64,000 nt of DNA, from assembly GCF_002563695.1 (NCBI RefSeq), contig NZ_PDJI01000004.1, forward strand, positions 3,162,001 to 3,226,000. Direction: 5' to 3'. The notes below the pieces were generated by a model that was not told where the DNA came from, did no database searches, and was given only the letters and a program-made list of their open reading frames with translations. The position numbers and the translations under genes were made by a program. Shown piece after piece: positions 53,660 to 64,000 of this stretch (the first letter of the stretch is position 1; every line of letters starts with the position of its first letter). Source of the stretch: Georgenia soli. Lineage in GTDB: Bacteria > Actinomycetota > Actinomycetes > Actinomycetales > Actinomycetaceae.

Positions 53660-54570
53660 CCGCCGTTCCCGGCGACGGCGGGACGGTCGCCCCGCCGCCC
53701 GCCGGTGCGCGCCCCGCCCCCGGCCGTGGCGTCCCGACCTGGCGGCAGGCCGTGGCCGGGGCGAGCCGGGTGCTCGCCGAGGCCGGCGTGCCGTCCCCGG
53801 CCGTCGACGCCCGGCTGCTCGCCGAGCACCTCCTGGGCGGCCCCCTGGTCCTCGCGCCCCCGGTCGAGGCGGATCTCCTCTCCCGCTACGCGGACCTCGT
53901 CCGACGACGCAGCCTCCGGGTGCCGCTCCAGCACCTGACCGGCCGGATGGCCTTCCGCCACCTCGTGCTGGAGTCCGCGCCCGGCGCGTTCGTCGTGCGC
54001 CCCGAGACCGAGGTCGTCGCCGGGGCGGCCATCGAGGCGGCACGAGCAGTGGGCGGCCGTGCCCCCGTGGTCGTGGACCTGTGCACCGGTTCCGGGGCGA
54101 TCGCGCTCGCCGTGGCCACCGAGGTCCCCGGCGCGCAGGTGCATGCCGTGGAGCTCTCGGCCGAGGCGGTCGCGGTCGCCCGCCGCAACGTCGACGCCCT
54201 CGCGCCGGACGTCCGTCTCCACGCCGGCGACGCGGCCACGGCCCTGCCCGAGCTGGACGGCACGGTCGACGTCGTCGTCTCCAACCCGCCCTACATCCCG
54301 CCGGACCAGGTGCCCGTCGACGTCGAGGTGCGCGAGCACGACCCGGACCTCGCCCTCTACGGCGGCGGGCCCGACGGGCTCGACGTGCCGCGCGCCGTCG
54401 TCGCCTCCGCGGCGCGGCTGCTGCGGTCCGGCGGTCTCCTCGTGATGGAGCACGCGGAGGTCCAGTCCGAGGCCGTCCGTGCCCTGGTCGTGGCCGCGGG
54501 GTTCACCGACGTCGTCACCGGGACGGACCTCACGGGTCGCGACCGGTACGTCCGGGCCCGGCGGCCCTGA
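53656..54570 (+). CDS. prmC: PrmC, release factor glutamine methyltransferase
   Basis: 304 residues. Helical N-terminal substrate domain ([35 protein letters not shown]), then a SAM-dependent domain with [20 protein letters not shown] (about 140) and the catalytic [11 protein letters not shown] (about 209). It N5-methylates the GGQ glutamine of RF1/RF2. It has a Pro/Gly-rich N-terminal extension of about 25 residues. ATGA overlap with prfA. The 3' end overlaps the convergent VanZ-like gene by 41 bp. Confidence 0.95.
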   Translation: MTAVPGDGGTVAPPPAGARPAPGRGVPTWRQAVAGASRVLAEAGVPSPAVDARLLAEHLLGGPLVLAPPVEADLLSRYADLVRRRSLRVPLQHLTGRMAFRHLVLESAPGAFVVRPETEVVAGAAIEAARAVGGRAPVVVDLCTGSGAIALAVATEVPGAQVHAVELSAEAVAVARRNVDALAPDVRLHAGDAATALPELDGTVDVVVSNPPYIPPDQVPVDVEVREHDPDLALYGGGPDGLDVPRAVVASAARLLRSGGLLVMEHAEVQSEAVRALVVAAGFTDVVTGTDLTGRDRYVRARRP

Positions 54571-54937
54571 CGGCGGCCGGGCGCGCGGCGCGGGCCGTGA
54601 GCCACCACGCGGCCGCCGCGCCGAGGGCCACCCCGACCAGGTCCGCGACGACGTCGGCAGGGTCCCCGCTCCGGCCGGGCAGCACCTGGTGCTGGAGCAC
54701 CTCGCTCAGCGGGGCGTGCGCGGTCACGAGGACCAGGACGGGAACGGTGGGCAGGCCCGCCCGGAGCGCGGCGAGGGTCACGGCGGCGAACACCGCCGCG
54801 TGAACGACCTTGTCCGCGCCGGGGACGCCGACCGCGCCGACGTCGGGCACCCGCGGGACGTAGAGCACCACGAGCTGGACGAGGACCGCGGCGGCGAGGA
54901 CGAGATGGCGGGTGCGTCGGCGGGCGGTGGGGCTCAT
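54530..54937 (-). CDS. VanZ-like small membrane protein
   Basis: 135 residues with about four hydrophobic helices: LVLAAAVLVQLVVLYVPRVP, DKVVHAAVFAAVTLAALRAG, PVLVLVTAHAPLSEVLQ and VVADLVGVALGAAAAWWL. VVHAAVF and the EVLQ..LPGR....D.VAD..G signature match the VanZ family, whose function outside teicoplanin resistance is unknown. Its C-terminal codons overlap the end of prmC on the other strand. The only minus-strand gene between argS and atpD. Confidence 0.82.
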   Translation of the reverse strand: MSPTARRRTRHLVLAAAVLVQLVVLYVPRVPDVGAVGVPGADKVVHAAVFAAVTLAALRAGLPTVPVLVLVTAHAPLSEVLQHQVLPGRSGDPADVVADLVGVALGAAAAWWLTARAARPAAVRAAGPGRTGRDP

Positions 54938-54990
54938 GTCACCGGACAGGATGTCACGCCGCCTCGCGGCGCCGTGAAAGACTCGTGCGC

Positions 54991-55740
54991 GTGAGTGTGT
55001 ACGACTGCCAGGACCCGGAGGGTCGCAGCGCGGGGCTCGACGAGGCCGTCAATGCCCTGGGCCGCGGCGCGCTCGCCGTGATCCCCACCGACACCGTGTA
55101 CGGCATCGCCGCGGACGCGTTCGACCCGCGGGCGGTCGCCGCCCTGCTCGCAGCCAAGGGCCGCGGCCGGCAGCAGCCCCCGCCCGTGCTGGTGGGCAAC
55201 GTGGGCACCCTCGACGGGCTCGCCACCGAGGTGCCGGACGTGGTCCGGGACCTCGTCGCGGCGTTCTGGCCCGGGCCCCTGACGATCATCTGCCTCGCCC
55301 AGCCCTCCCTCGCCTGGGACCTCGGCGACACCGACGGCACGGTCGCGCTGCGGATGCCCGCCGACGAGACGGCCCTGGCCCTCCTGCGCCGGACCGGCCC
55401 GCTGGCCGTCTCCAGCGCCAACCTGACCGGGCAGCCGTCCGCGACCACGGCGGCGCAGGCGCTCGGCTACTTCGGTGACGACGTCGCCGTCTACCTCGAC
55501 GCCGGACGCGCCGGCGGCGGGGTCGCCTCCACCATCGTCGACGCGACGGCGGAGCGGCTCACGATCCTGCGCCAGGGAGCCCTCAGCCGGGAGGAGCTCG
55601 CCGCCGTCGCGCCGGAGCTGGCCGACGACGGCGACGCCGCCGGCTCCGACCCGCCCGGTGAGGAGCCCGCGTCCGACGGCTCCACCGCGACCGACGGCTC
55701 CACCGCGACCGGCCCCGGGGAGGGTGACGCCCCCCAGTGA
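54991..55740 (+). CDS. YrdC/Sua5 L-threonylcarbamoyladenylate synthase
   Basis: 249 residues. YrdC fold: GRGALAVIPTDTVYGIAADA, LLAAKGRGRQQPPPVLV, FWPGPLTIICLAQPS, VALRMPADETALALLRRTGP and LAVSSANLTGQPSATTA. It makes TC-AMP for the t6A37 modification of ANN-decoding tRNAs. The final ~40 residues are an acidic, repetitive tail (DGSTATDGSTATGP) with no Sua5 C-terminal domain. GTG 54991 is used because AAGACT ends 7 bp upstream (leaderless-like); GTG 54985 is an alternative. It overlaps the next gene by 4 bp. Confidence 0.93.
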   Translation: MSVYDCQDPEGRSAGLDEAVNALGRGALAVIPTDTVYGIAADAFDPRAVAALLAAKGRGRQQPPPVLVGNVGTLDGLATEVPDVVRDLVAAFWPGPLTIICLAQPSLAWDLGDTDGTVALRMPADETALALLRRTGPLAVSSANLTGQPSATTAAQALGYFGDDVAVYLDAGRAGGGVASTIVDATAERLTILRQGALSREELAAVAPELADDGDAAGSDPPGEEPASDGSTATDGSTATGPGEGDAPQ

Positions 55741-57113
55741 GGGTCTACCTGCTCGTCCTGCTGACGGCGGCGGCGATCACGTTCCTCGCCACGCCGCTGG
55801 TCCGGCGCGTCGCGCTCGCGACCCGGGCACTGACCCCCGTGCGGGCACGAGACGTGCACACCGTCCCCACGCCCCGCCTCGGGGGCGTGGCCATGCTCGT
55901 CGGGCTCGCCTCCGCGCTCGTCGTCGGATCCCAGGTGCCCTTCCTGCACGAGGTGTTCTTCGAGACCTCGGGCATGTGGGCGATCCTCGGCGGCGCGACG
56001 CTGGTGTGCCTGCTCGGCGTGGCGGACGACGTGTGGGACCTGGACTGGATGACGAAGCTCGTCGGCCAGGTGCTCGCCGCGGGCTTCATGGCCTGGCAGG
56101 GCGTCCAGCTCATCACCTTCCCGATCTTCGGCCTCACGATCGGCTCGTCGCGGCTCTCGCTCTTCGCCACGATCCTCGTGGTCGTCGTCGCCATCAACGC
56201 CGTCAACTTCGTCGACGGTCTCGACGGCCTCGCCGCGGGCATGATCGCCATCGGCGGGGGAGCGTTCTTCGTCTACACCTACCTGCTCACCCGCGACGCC
56301 TCGCCGGGCAACTACGCCAACCTCGCCACGGCCGTGATCGCCGCCGTGGTGGGGGTGTGCCTCGGGTTCCTGCCCCACAACTTCAACCCGGCGAAGATCT
56401 TCATGGGCGACTCCGGCGCGATGCTGCTCGGGCTGACGGTCGCCGCGGCCGCGATCGTGGTGACCGGCCAGATCGACCCGGCCACCGTGAGCAGCACGCA
56501 GGTGCTGCCCGCCTACGTGCCGATCCTGCTGCCGGTGGCCGTGCTGCTGCTGCCGCTGCTGGACATGACGCTCGCCGTCTTCCGGCGCGTGCGCGCGGGC
56601 CACTCGCCGTTCCACCCCGACCGGATGCACCTGCACCACCGGCTGCTCGACCTCGGGCACAGTCACCGCCGCGCGGTGCTGATCCTGTACATGTGGACCG
56701 CCGTCGTCTCCTTCAGCGCCGTGGCCCTCGCCGTCTACAGCCCCACCCAGGTGGCCGTGGGCACCGCCGGCGCCGTCGCCGTGGCCGTCGCCGTGACGGC
56801 CACGCAGCTGCCCGGGCTGCGCGGGCGCTCCCGGCGTGCGGCCGTGCCGGACGCCCCCGTGGCGAACGCCCCCGCGCCGGACGCGCGCGAGCCGGAGCAG
56901 CGGCCCGCGCCGCCGGCGACGCCGACAGCCCCGAGCCCGGCCGCGGCCGGGCGCCCGGCGGGGGAGACGCCACCGACGGCGCCCACCTGGCGCAGGACCC
57001 GCCCGGCGCCCACGGCGGACCCCGCGGGCGCCGTCCCGGCGGCCGCCCCGCCCACGACCACCCCGCCCGGGACAGCCGTCCCGGTGCGCACCGAGGAGGA
57101 GTCCCGAGGATGA
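55737..57113 (+). CDS. WecA/MraY-family polyprenyl-phosphate sugar-1-phosphate transferase
   Basis: 458 residues, about ten transmembrane helices. Signature loops: DVHTVPTPRLGGVAML, LLGVADDVWDLDWMTKLVGQ (Mg-binding DD), NAVNFVDGLDGLAAG and PDRMHLHHRLLDLGHSHR. The HLHH loop marks the WecA/TagO branch (UDP-GlcNAc) rather than MraY. It starts lipid-linked glycan synthesis (wall teichoic acid, teichuronic acid or arabinogalactan-type linkage). The last ~80 residues are an Ala/Pro-rich tail. The GTG start overlaps the YrdC stop and the end overlaps the atpI-like ATG. Confidence 0.93.
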   Translation: MRVYLLVLLTAAAITFLATPLVRRVALATRALTPVRARDVHTVPTPRLGGVAMLVGLASALVVGSQVPFLHEVFFETSGMWAILGGATLVCLLGVADDVWDLDWMTKLVGQVLAAGFMAWQGVQLITFPIFGLTIGSSRLSLFATILVVVVAINAVNFVDGLDGLAAGMIAIGGGAFFVYTYLLTRDASPGNYANLATAVIAAVVGVCLGFLPHNFNPAKIFMGDSGAMLLGLTVAAAAIVVTGQIDPATVSSTQVLPAYVPILLPVAVLLLPLLDMTLAVFRRVRAGHSPFHPDRMHLHHRLLDLGHSHRRAVLILYMWTAVVSFSAVALAVYSPTQVAVGTAGAVAVAVAVTATQLPGLRGRSRRAAVPDAPVANAPAPDAREPEQRPAPPATPTAPSPAAAGRPAGETPPTAPTWRRTRPAPTADPAGAVPAAAPPTTTPPGTAVPVRTEEESRG

Positions 57114-57607
57114 GCGAGAACCCCCACCAGGTCCCCGACGAGACGAGCCGGGCGACCCGGAACATGTACTCCGTCATCCTGCGCCGCCTCGGCGTCCTGG
57201 TCGTGGGGCTGGCCGTCCTCGGCTCCGTCGTCGGCTACCTCGTCGCCGGCACGCCGGGAGTGTGGGGTGCCCTCATGGGAGCCGGGATCGCCGCGCTCTT
57301 CATGGTCGGCACGGTCGCGACCATGATGCTCACCGCGGACAAGCCGCTGCCGGTGGCCACCGCCGCCGGCGTGGGCGGCTGGCTGGTGAAGATGCTCCTG
57401 CTCTTCGGGGTGCTGCTCATCGTGCGCGACCGGGAGTTCTACTCCCCGGGAGTCTTCTTCGTCGTCCTGGTCCTGGCGATCCTCGGGTCGCTCGGCATCG
57501 AGATGGCGGCGGTCCTGCGTGCCCGGGTGCCCACCGTGGACCTGTCCGCGCGTCCCTCGACGGCCGGCACCGCCGGCACGGGCGAGGCCCGCGACCCGGA
57601 GGCGTAG
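57110..57607 (+). CDS. AtpI-like membrane protein
   Basis: 165 residues with about four hydrophobic helices (LGVLVVGLAVLGSVVGYLVA, VWGALMGAGIAALFMVGTVA, VGGWLVKMLLLFGVLLIV, FFVVLVLAILGSLGIEMAAV). Position immediately before atpB and topology identify it as the AtpI-equivalent of actinobacteria. AtpI assists c-ring assembly or Mg2+ supply in other bacteria. ATG 57110 overlaps the WecA-like stop. A TAGGCT -10 (57660-57665) follows, so the atp operon proper probably has its own promoter. Confidence 0.82.
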   Translation: MSENPHQVPDETSRATRNMYSVILRRLGVLVVGLAVLGSVVGYLVAGTPGVWGALMGAGIAALFMVGTVATMMLTADKPLPVATAAGVGGWLVKMLLLFGVLLIVRDREFYSPGVFFVVLVLAILGSLGIEMAAVLRARVPTVDLSARPSTAGTAGTGEARDPEA

Positions 57608-57659
57608 GCCCCGCCGGGCGGGCGGTGAGACGGTGTCCGGAGCACCCCCGCGAATGCGT

Positions 57660-57665
57660 TAGGCT
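57660..57665 (+). promoter_or_regulatory. Candidate -10 for the atp operon
   Basis: TAGGCT, TANNNT-type, in the 139-bp gap between the atpI-like gene and atpB. Predicts a leader of roughly 75-90 nt. No clear -35. Confidence 0.45.
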
Positions 57666-57746
57666 TTCTGCGTTCCCAGCACACCTCCGTCGTCGGACGC
57701 GCCCGGGGACGCACTCGTGCCCGACCCGAGCCACCAGGGGGACACA

Positions 57747-58875
<1,129 letters not shown>

Positions 58876-58876
<1 letters not shown>

Positions 58877-59442
58877 TGCAGGCCACCGCCCTCACGCTGG
58901 CGGCGGATCCGAACCAGAACCCGCTGCTCCCCGCCAGCTACGACATCATCTGGTCGCTCGTCTGCCTCGCGATCATCGGCTTCTTCCTGGTGAAGTACGC
59001 CGTGCCGCGCATCACGGCGATGCTCGACGAGCGTGCGGAGAAGATCGAGACCGGTCTGCAGCAGGCGGAGCGGGCTCAGCAGGCCGCCGCCGACGCGGAG
59101 GAGCGGATCGCCGCGGAGCTCGCCCAGGCACGTCGTGACGCCGCCGAGGTGCGCGAGCAGGCGCAGGTCGAGGCCAAGGCGATCGTCGGCGAGGCGCGTG
59201 GCAAGGCGCAGGCCGAGGCCGACCGCATCACCGAGAACGCCGCACGGCAGATCGAGGCGGACCGCCAGGCCGCGCAGATCTCGCTGCGGGCCGACGTCGG
59301 CATGCTGGCCACCGAGCTGGCCTCGCGCATCGTCGGTGAGTCGGTCAGCGACCACGCCCTGCAGTCCCGTGTCATCGACCGGTTCCTCGACGAGCTCGAG
59401 GCGCAGCCGGCCGACCGGGCCACGGCTCGACGGGAGGCGTGA
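58876..59442 (+). CDS. atpF: AtpF, ATP synthase F0 subunit b
   Basis: 188 residues. A single N-terminal transmembrane helix (YDIIWSLVCLAIIGFFLVKY, about 22-41) then a long Ala/Glu/Arg/Gln coiled coil (about 50-150) forming the peripheral stalk. The C-terminus (VIDRFLDELEAQPADRATAR) binds delta. ATG overlaps the atpE stop (TGATG). Confidence 0.96.
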
Positions 59443-60257
59443 TGCGGGCGAGCAGCCAGGCGGCCCTCGACCGGGCACGGGAGCGGTGGGAGCCGGTCCT
59501 GCGCCAGGCGGGCGAGCGTGCGCGCACGCTCGGCGAGCAGCTCTTCGGGGTGGTCGACGTGCTCGACGCCTCCGTGGCGCTGCGACGCGCCCTGACCGAG
59601 CCGTCCCGCGACGGCGAGGACAAGGCGGGCCTCACGCGCGACGTGTTCACCGGCAAGGTGGACGCCGAGGCGGTGGACCTGCTCTCCGGTCTCGTGCGCG
59701 AGCGCTGGTCCGAGCCGCGTGACCTCGTGGACGCCGTCGAGATCCTGGCTGCGGACTCGATCCTCGCCGGGGCGGAGCAGGCCGGACGGCTCGAGCAGGT
59801 CGAGGCCGAGACCTACCGCCTGGAGCGCATCCTCGCGGACCAGCGGGAGCTGCGGCTCGCGCTGACGGACAGGGAGACCGGGGCGGAGCGTCGCGGAGAG
59901 CTCATGTCCCGCGTGCTGGCCGGCAAGGTCACCCCCGAGACCGCCGCCCTGGCCGTGCGGGCCGCCGCACAGCCGCGCGACCACACGCTCCCGGCGCTGC
60001 TGCGCTCGGTGGCGGACCAGGCGGCCGCTCGCCGCGAGCGGCTCGTCGCCTCGGTCACCTCTGCGGTCCCGCTCTCCGGGGCCCAGATCGAGCGGCTGAC
60101 CCGGATCCTCGAACGACAGCACGGCCGCGCCGTGCAGGTGCACGTGGCTCTCGACCCGGACGTGGTCGGCGGGCTGCGCATCCAGGTCGGCGACGACGTC
60201 GTCGACGCAACCCTGGCCTCCCGCCTCGCTGACGCGCGGCGCCGGCTCGCGGGCTGA
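59442..60257 (+). CDS. atpH: AtpH, ATP synthase F1 delta subunit
   Basis: 271 residues. It is longer than the E. coli subunit (177) because of an extended N-terminal helical part, as usual in actinobacteria. The C-terminal half carries the OSCP pattern (VTSAVPLSGAQIERLTRILE, DPDVVGGLRIQVGDDVVDAT). It joins the b stalk to the top of F1. ATG 59442 is better spaced from GGGAGG than GTG 59439 and shares one base with the atpF stop. Confidence 0.95.
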   Translation: MRASSQAALDRARERWEPVLRQAGERARTLGEQLFGVVDVLDASVALRRALTEPSRDGEDKAGLTRDVFTGKVDAEAVDLLSGLVRERWSEPRDLVDAVEILAADSILAGAEQAGRLEQVEAETYRLERILADQRELRLALTDRETGAERRGELMSRVLAGKVTPETAALAVRAAAQPRDHTLPALLRSVADQAAARRERLVASVTSAVPLSGAQIERLTRILERQHGRAVQVHVALDPDVVGGLRIQVGDDVVDATLASRLADARRRLAG

Positions 60258-60329
60258 GCGCCCACCGATACGAACTGACATGTAGCACCGACCGCGCCCC
60301 AGCGGTCACACAGAACGAAGGAAGAGCAG

Positions 60330-61970
60330 ATGGCTGAGCTGACGATCCGGCCCGAGGAGATCCGGGCTGCGCTGGACAGCTTCGTGAGTTCCTACGAACC
60401 CACCCAGGCGGTGAGCGAAGAGGTCGGGCACGTCACGCTGGCGGGCGACGGCATCGCGCAGGTCGAGGGTCTGCCCGGCGCGATGGCCAACGAGCTGCTG
60501 CGCTTCCAGGACGGCACGCTCGGCCTGGCGATGAACCTCGACGTGCGCGAGATCGGCGTCGTCATCCTCGGTGACTTCACCGGCATCGAGGAGGGCCAGG
60601 AGGTGCGCCGCACCGGCGAGGTCCTGTCCGTGCCGGTCGGCGAGGGCTACCTCGGCCGCGTCGTCGACCCCCTCGGCCAGCCGCTCGACGGCCTCGGCGA
60701 GATCCAGGGCGTCGAGGGCCGCCGCGCGCTGGAGCTGCAGGCTCCCGGCGTCATGGCGCGCAAGTCGGTGCACGAGCCGCTGCAGACCGGCCTGAAGGCG
60801 ATCGACTCGATGATCCCGATCGGTCGCGGACAGCGTCAGCTCCTCATCGGCGACCGCCAGACCGGCAAGACCGCGCTGGCGCTCGACACGATCCTGAACC
60901 AGAAGGCGAACTGGGAGTCCGGCGACCCGACCAAGCAGGTGCGCTGCATCTACGTCGCCGTCGGCCAGAAGGGCTCCACGATCGCGTCCGTGCGCGGCAC
61001 GCTCGAGCGGGCCGGCGCGCTGGAGTACACCACGATCGTCGCCGCCCCGGCGTCCGACCCGGCCGGCTTCAAGTACATCGCCCCCTACACCGGCTCGGCC
61101 ATCGGCCAGCACTGGATGTACCAGGGCAAGCACGTCCTCATCGTCTTCGACGACCTGTCCAAGCAGGCCGAGGCCTACCGCGCCGTGTCGCTGCTGCTGC
61201 GCCGCCCGCCGGGCCGCGAGGCCTACCCGGGCGACGTCTTCTACCTGCACTCCCGCCTGCTCGAGCGCTGCGCGAAGCTCTCGGACGAGCTCGGCGCAGG
61301 CTCGATGACCGGTCTGCCGCTCATCGAGACCAAGGCGAACGACGTGTCGGCCTACATCCCGACCAACGTCATCTCCATCACCGACGGGCAGATCTTCCTC
61401 CAGTCGGACCTCTTCAACGCCAACCAGCGCCCCGCCGTCGACGTCGGTATCTCCGTCTCGCGCGTCGGTGGTGACGCCCAGATCAAGGCGATGAAGAAGG
61501 TCTCCGGCACGCTGAAGATCACCCTGGCGCAGTACCGGTCCATGGCGGCGTTCGCGATGTTCGCCTCCGACCTGGACCCGACGACGCGCCAGCAGCTCAC
61601 CCGGGGCGAGCGGCTCATGGAGCTGCTCAAGCAGCCGCAGTACACCCCGTACCCGGTGGAGGACCAGGTCGCCTCGATCTGGGCCGGCACCAACGGCTAC
61701 CTCGACGACGTCGACGTCCAGGACGTCGCCCGCTTCGAGTCCGAGCTGCTCGACCACCTGCGTCGCCACACCTCCGTGCTGTCCACCATCGCCGAGACCG
61801 GCAAGCTCGAGCCCGACACCGAGGACGCGCTGCGCGCCGGTGTCGAGGAGTTCCGCAAGGGCTTCCTCGACGCCGAGGGCAACCCCCTCGGTGCCGAGCC
61901 CGACGTGGACGTGGACGAGGTCGAGGCGGAGCGTTCGCAGGAGCAGATCGTCAGCACGAAGCGAGGCTGA
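60330..61970 (+). CDS. atpA: AtpA, ATP synthase F1 alpha subunit
   Basis: 546 residues. Beta-barrel N-terminus, non-catalytic nucleotide site with Walker [14 protein letters not shown] (about 173), [19 protein letters not shown] block, and the SGSAIGQHW and [17 protein letters not shown] stretches. The C-terminal extension (about 25 acidic residues, [15 protein letters not shown]) resembles the actinobacterial alpha tail known in mycobacteria to restrain ATP hydrolysis; whether it does so here is untested. GAAGGAAGAG precedes ATG 60330. Confidence 0.97.
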   Translation: MAELTIRPEEIRAALDSFVSSYEPTQAVSEEVGHVTLAGDGIAQVEGLPGAMANELLRFQDGTLGLAMNLDVREIGVVILGDFTGIEEGQEVRRTGEVLSVPVGEGYLGRVVDPLGQPLDGLGEIQGVEGRRALELQAPGVMARKSVHEPLQTGLKAIDSMIPIGRGQRQLLIGDRQTGKTALALDTILNQKANWESGDPTKQVRCIYVAVGQKGSTIASVRGTLERAGALEYTTIVAAPASDPAGFKYIAPYTGSAIGQHWMYQGKHVLIVFDDLSKQAEAYRAVSLLLRRPPGREAYPGDVFYLHSRLLERCAKLSDELGAGSMTGLPLIETKANDVSAYIPTNVISITDGQIFLQSDLFNANQRPAVDVGISVSRVGGDAQIKAMKKVSGTLKITLAQYRSMAAFAMFASDLDPTTRQQLTRGERLMELLKQPQYTPYPVEDQVASIWAGTNGYLDDVDVQDVARFESELLDHLRRHTSVLSTIAETGKLEPDTEDALRAGVEEFRKGFLDAEGNPLGAEPDVDVDEVEAERSQEQIVSTKRG

Positions 61971-61971
61971 C

Positions 61972-64000
<2,029 letters not shown>

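Overview
The window is a very GC-rich, almost fully coding stretch of an actinobacterial chromosome. The order argS-lysA-hom-thrC-thrB-rho-rpmE-prfA-prmC-(YrdC)-(WecA)-atp, the fused 2-oxoglutarate dehydrogenase/decarboxylase (Kgd), a SigR/RsrA redox pair and a 24-residue bL37 protein point to Actinomycetota, most likely order Micrococcales (a Cellulomonas/Georgenia-like relative; genus not decidable from sequence alone). I see no insertion sequence, prophage, CRISPR array or rRNA operon. Two genes run off the ends: a SAF-domain protein (left) and atpD (right).

Layout. 1-2.6 kb: SAF protein, MinD/CpaE-like ATPase, DUF6912. 2.6-11.6 kb, all on minus: sbcC-sbcD, DUF1992, hisN-like phosphatase, rsgA-aroA, DoxX protein. 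11.7-13.1 kb: sigR-rsrA followed by the bL37 gene and a strong hairpin. 13.1-15.6 kb: MDR oxidoreductase, DUF4097 protein and a divergent TorD-like helical protein. 15.5-21.3 kb, minus: DMSO-reductase-type operon dmsA-dmsB-dmsC-torD plus an unusual FlpD-like/ferredoxin/zinc-ribbon protein. 21.5-24.0 kb: CMD-family protein, DUF6457, moaE, then moaD/moaA (molybdenum cofactor supply for the reductase). 24.1-28.7 kb: SGNH-like protein lacking its catalytic serine, and kgd. 29.0-33.0 kb: two CNNM/CBS membrane proteins and an M23 peptidase. 33.4-38.2 kb: complete LIV-type ABC importer (two ATPases, lipoprotein, two permeases), convergent with a GAF/PucR regulator and a 3-hydroxybutyrate dehydrogenase. 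41.3-43.1 kb: GDPD, TetR regulator, tRNA-Arg(CCG). 43.2-64 kb: argS through the ATP synthase operon.

How it fits together. The dms and moa genes form an anaerobic respiration island with its own chaperones and cofactor genes. The SigR/RsrA pair appears to read exact GGAAY-N18-GTT promoters in front of sigR itself and of rpmE 40 kb away. The liv importer, regulator and bdhA look like one carbon-acquisition unit whose substrate may be 3-hydroxybutyrate or a related acid (inference).

The most informative non-coding signals are: a recurring TANNNT hexamer 6-8 bp before start codons that lack a Shine-Dalgarno sequence, implying extensive leaderless transcription; perfect long hairpins without T-tracts at operon ends; and several unrelated 15-21 bp tandem repeats in intergenic DNA.
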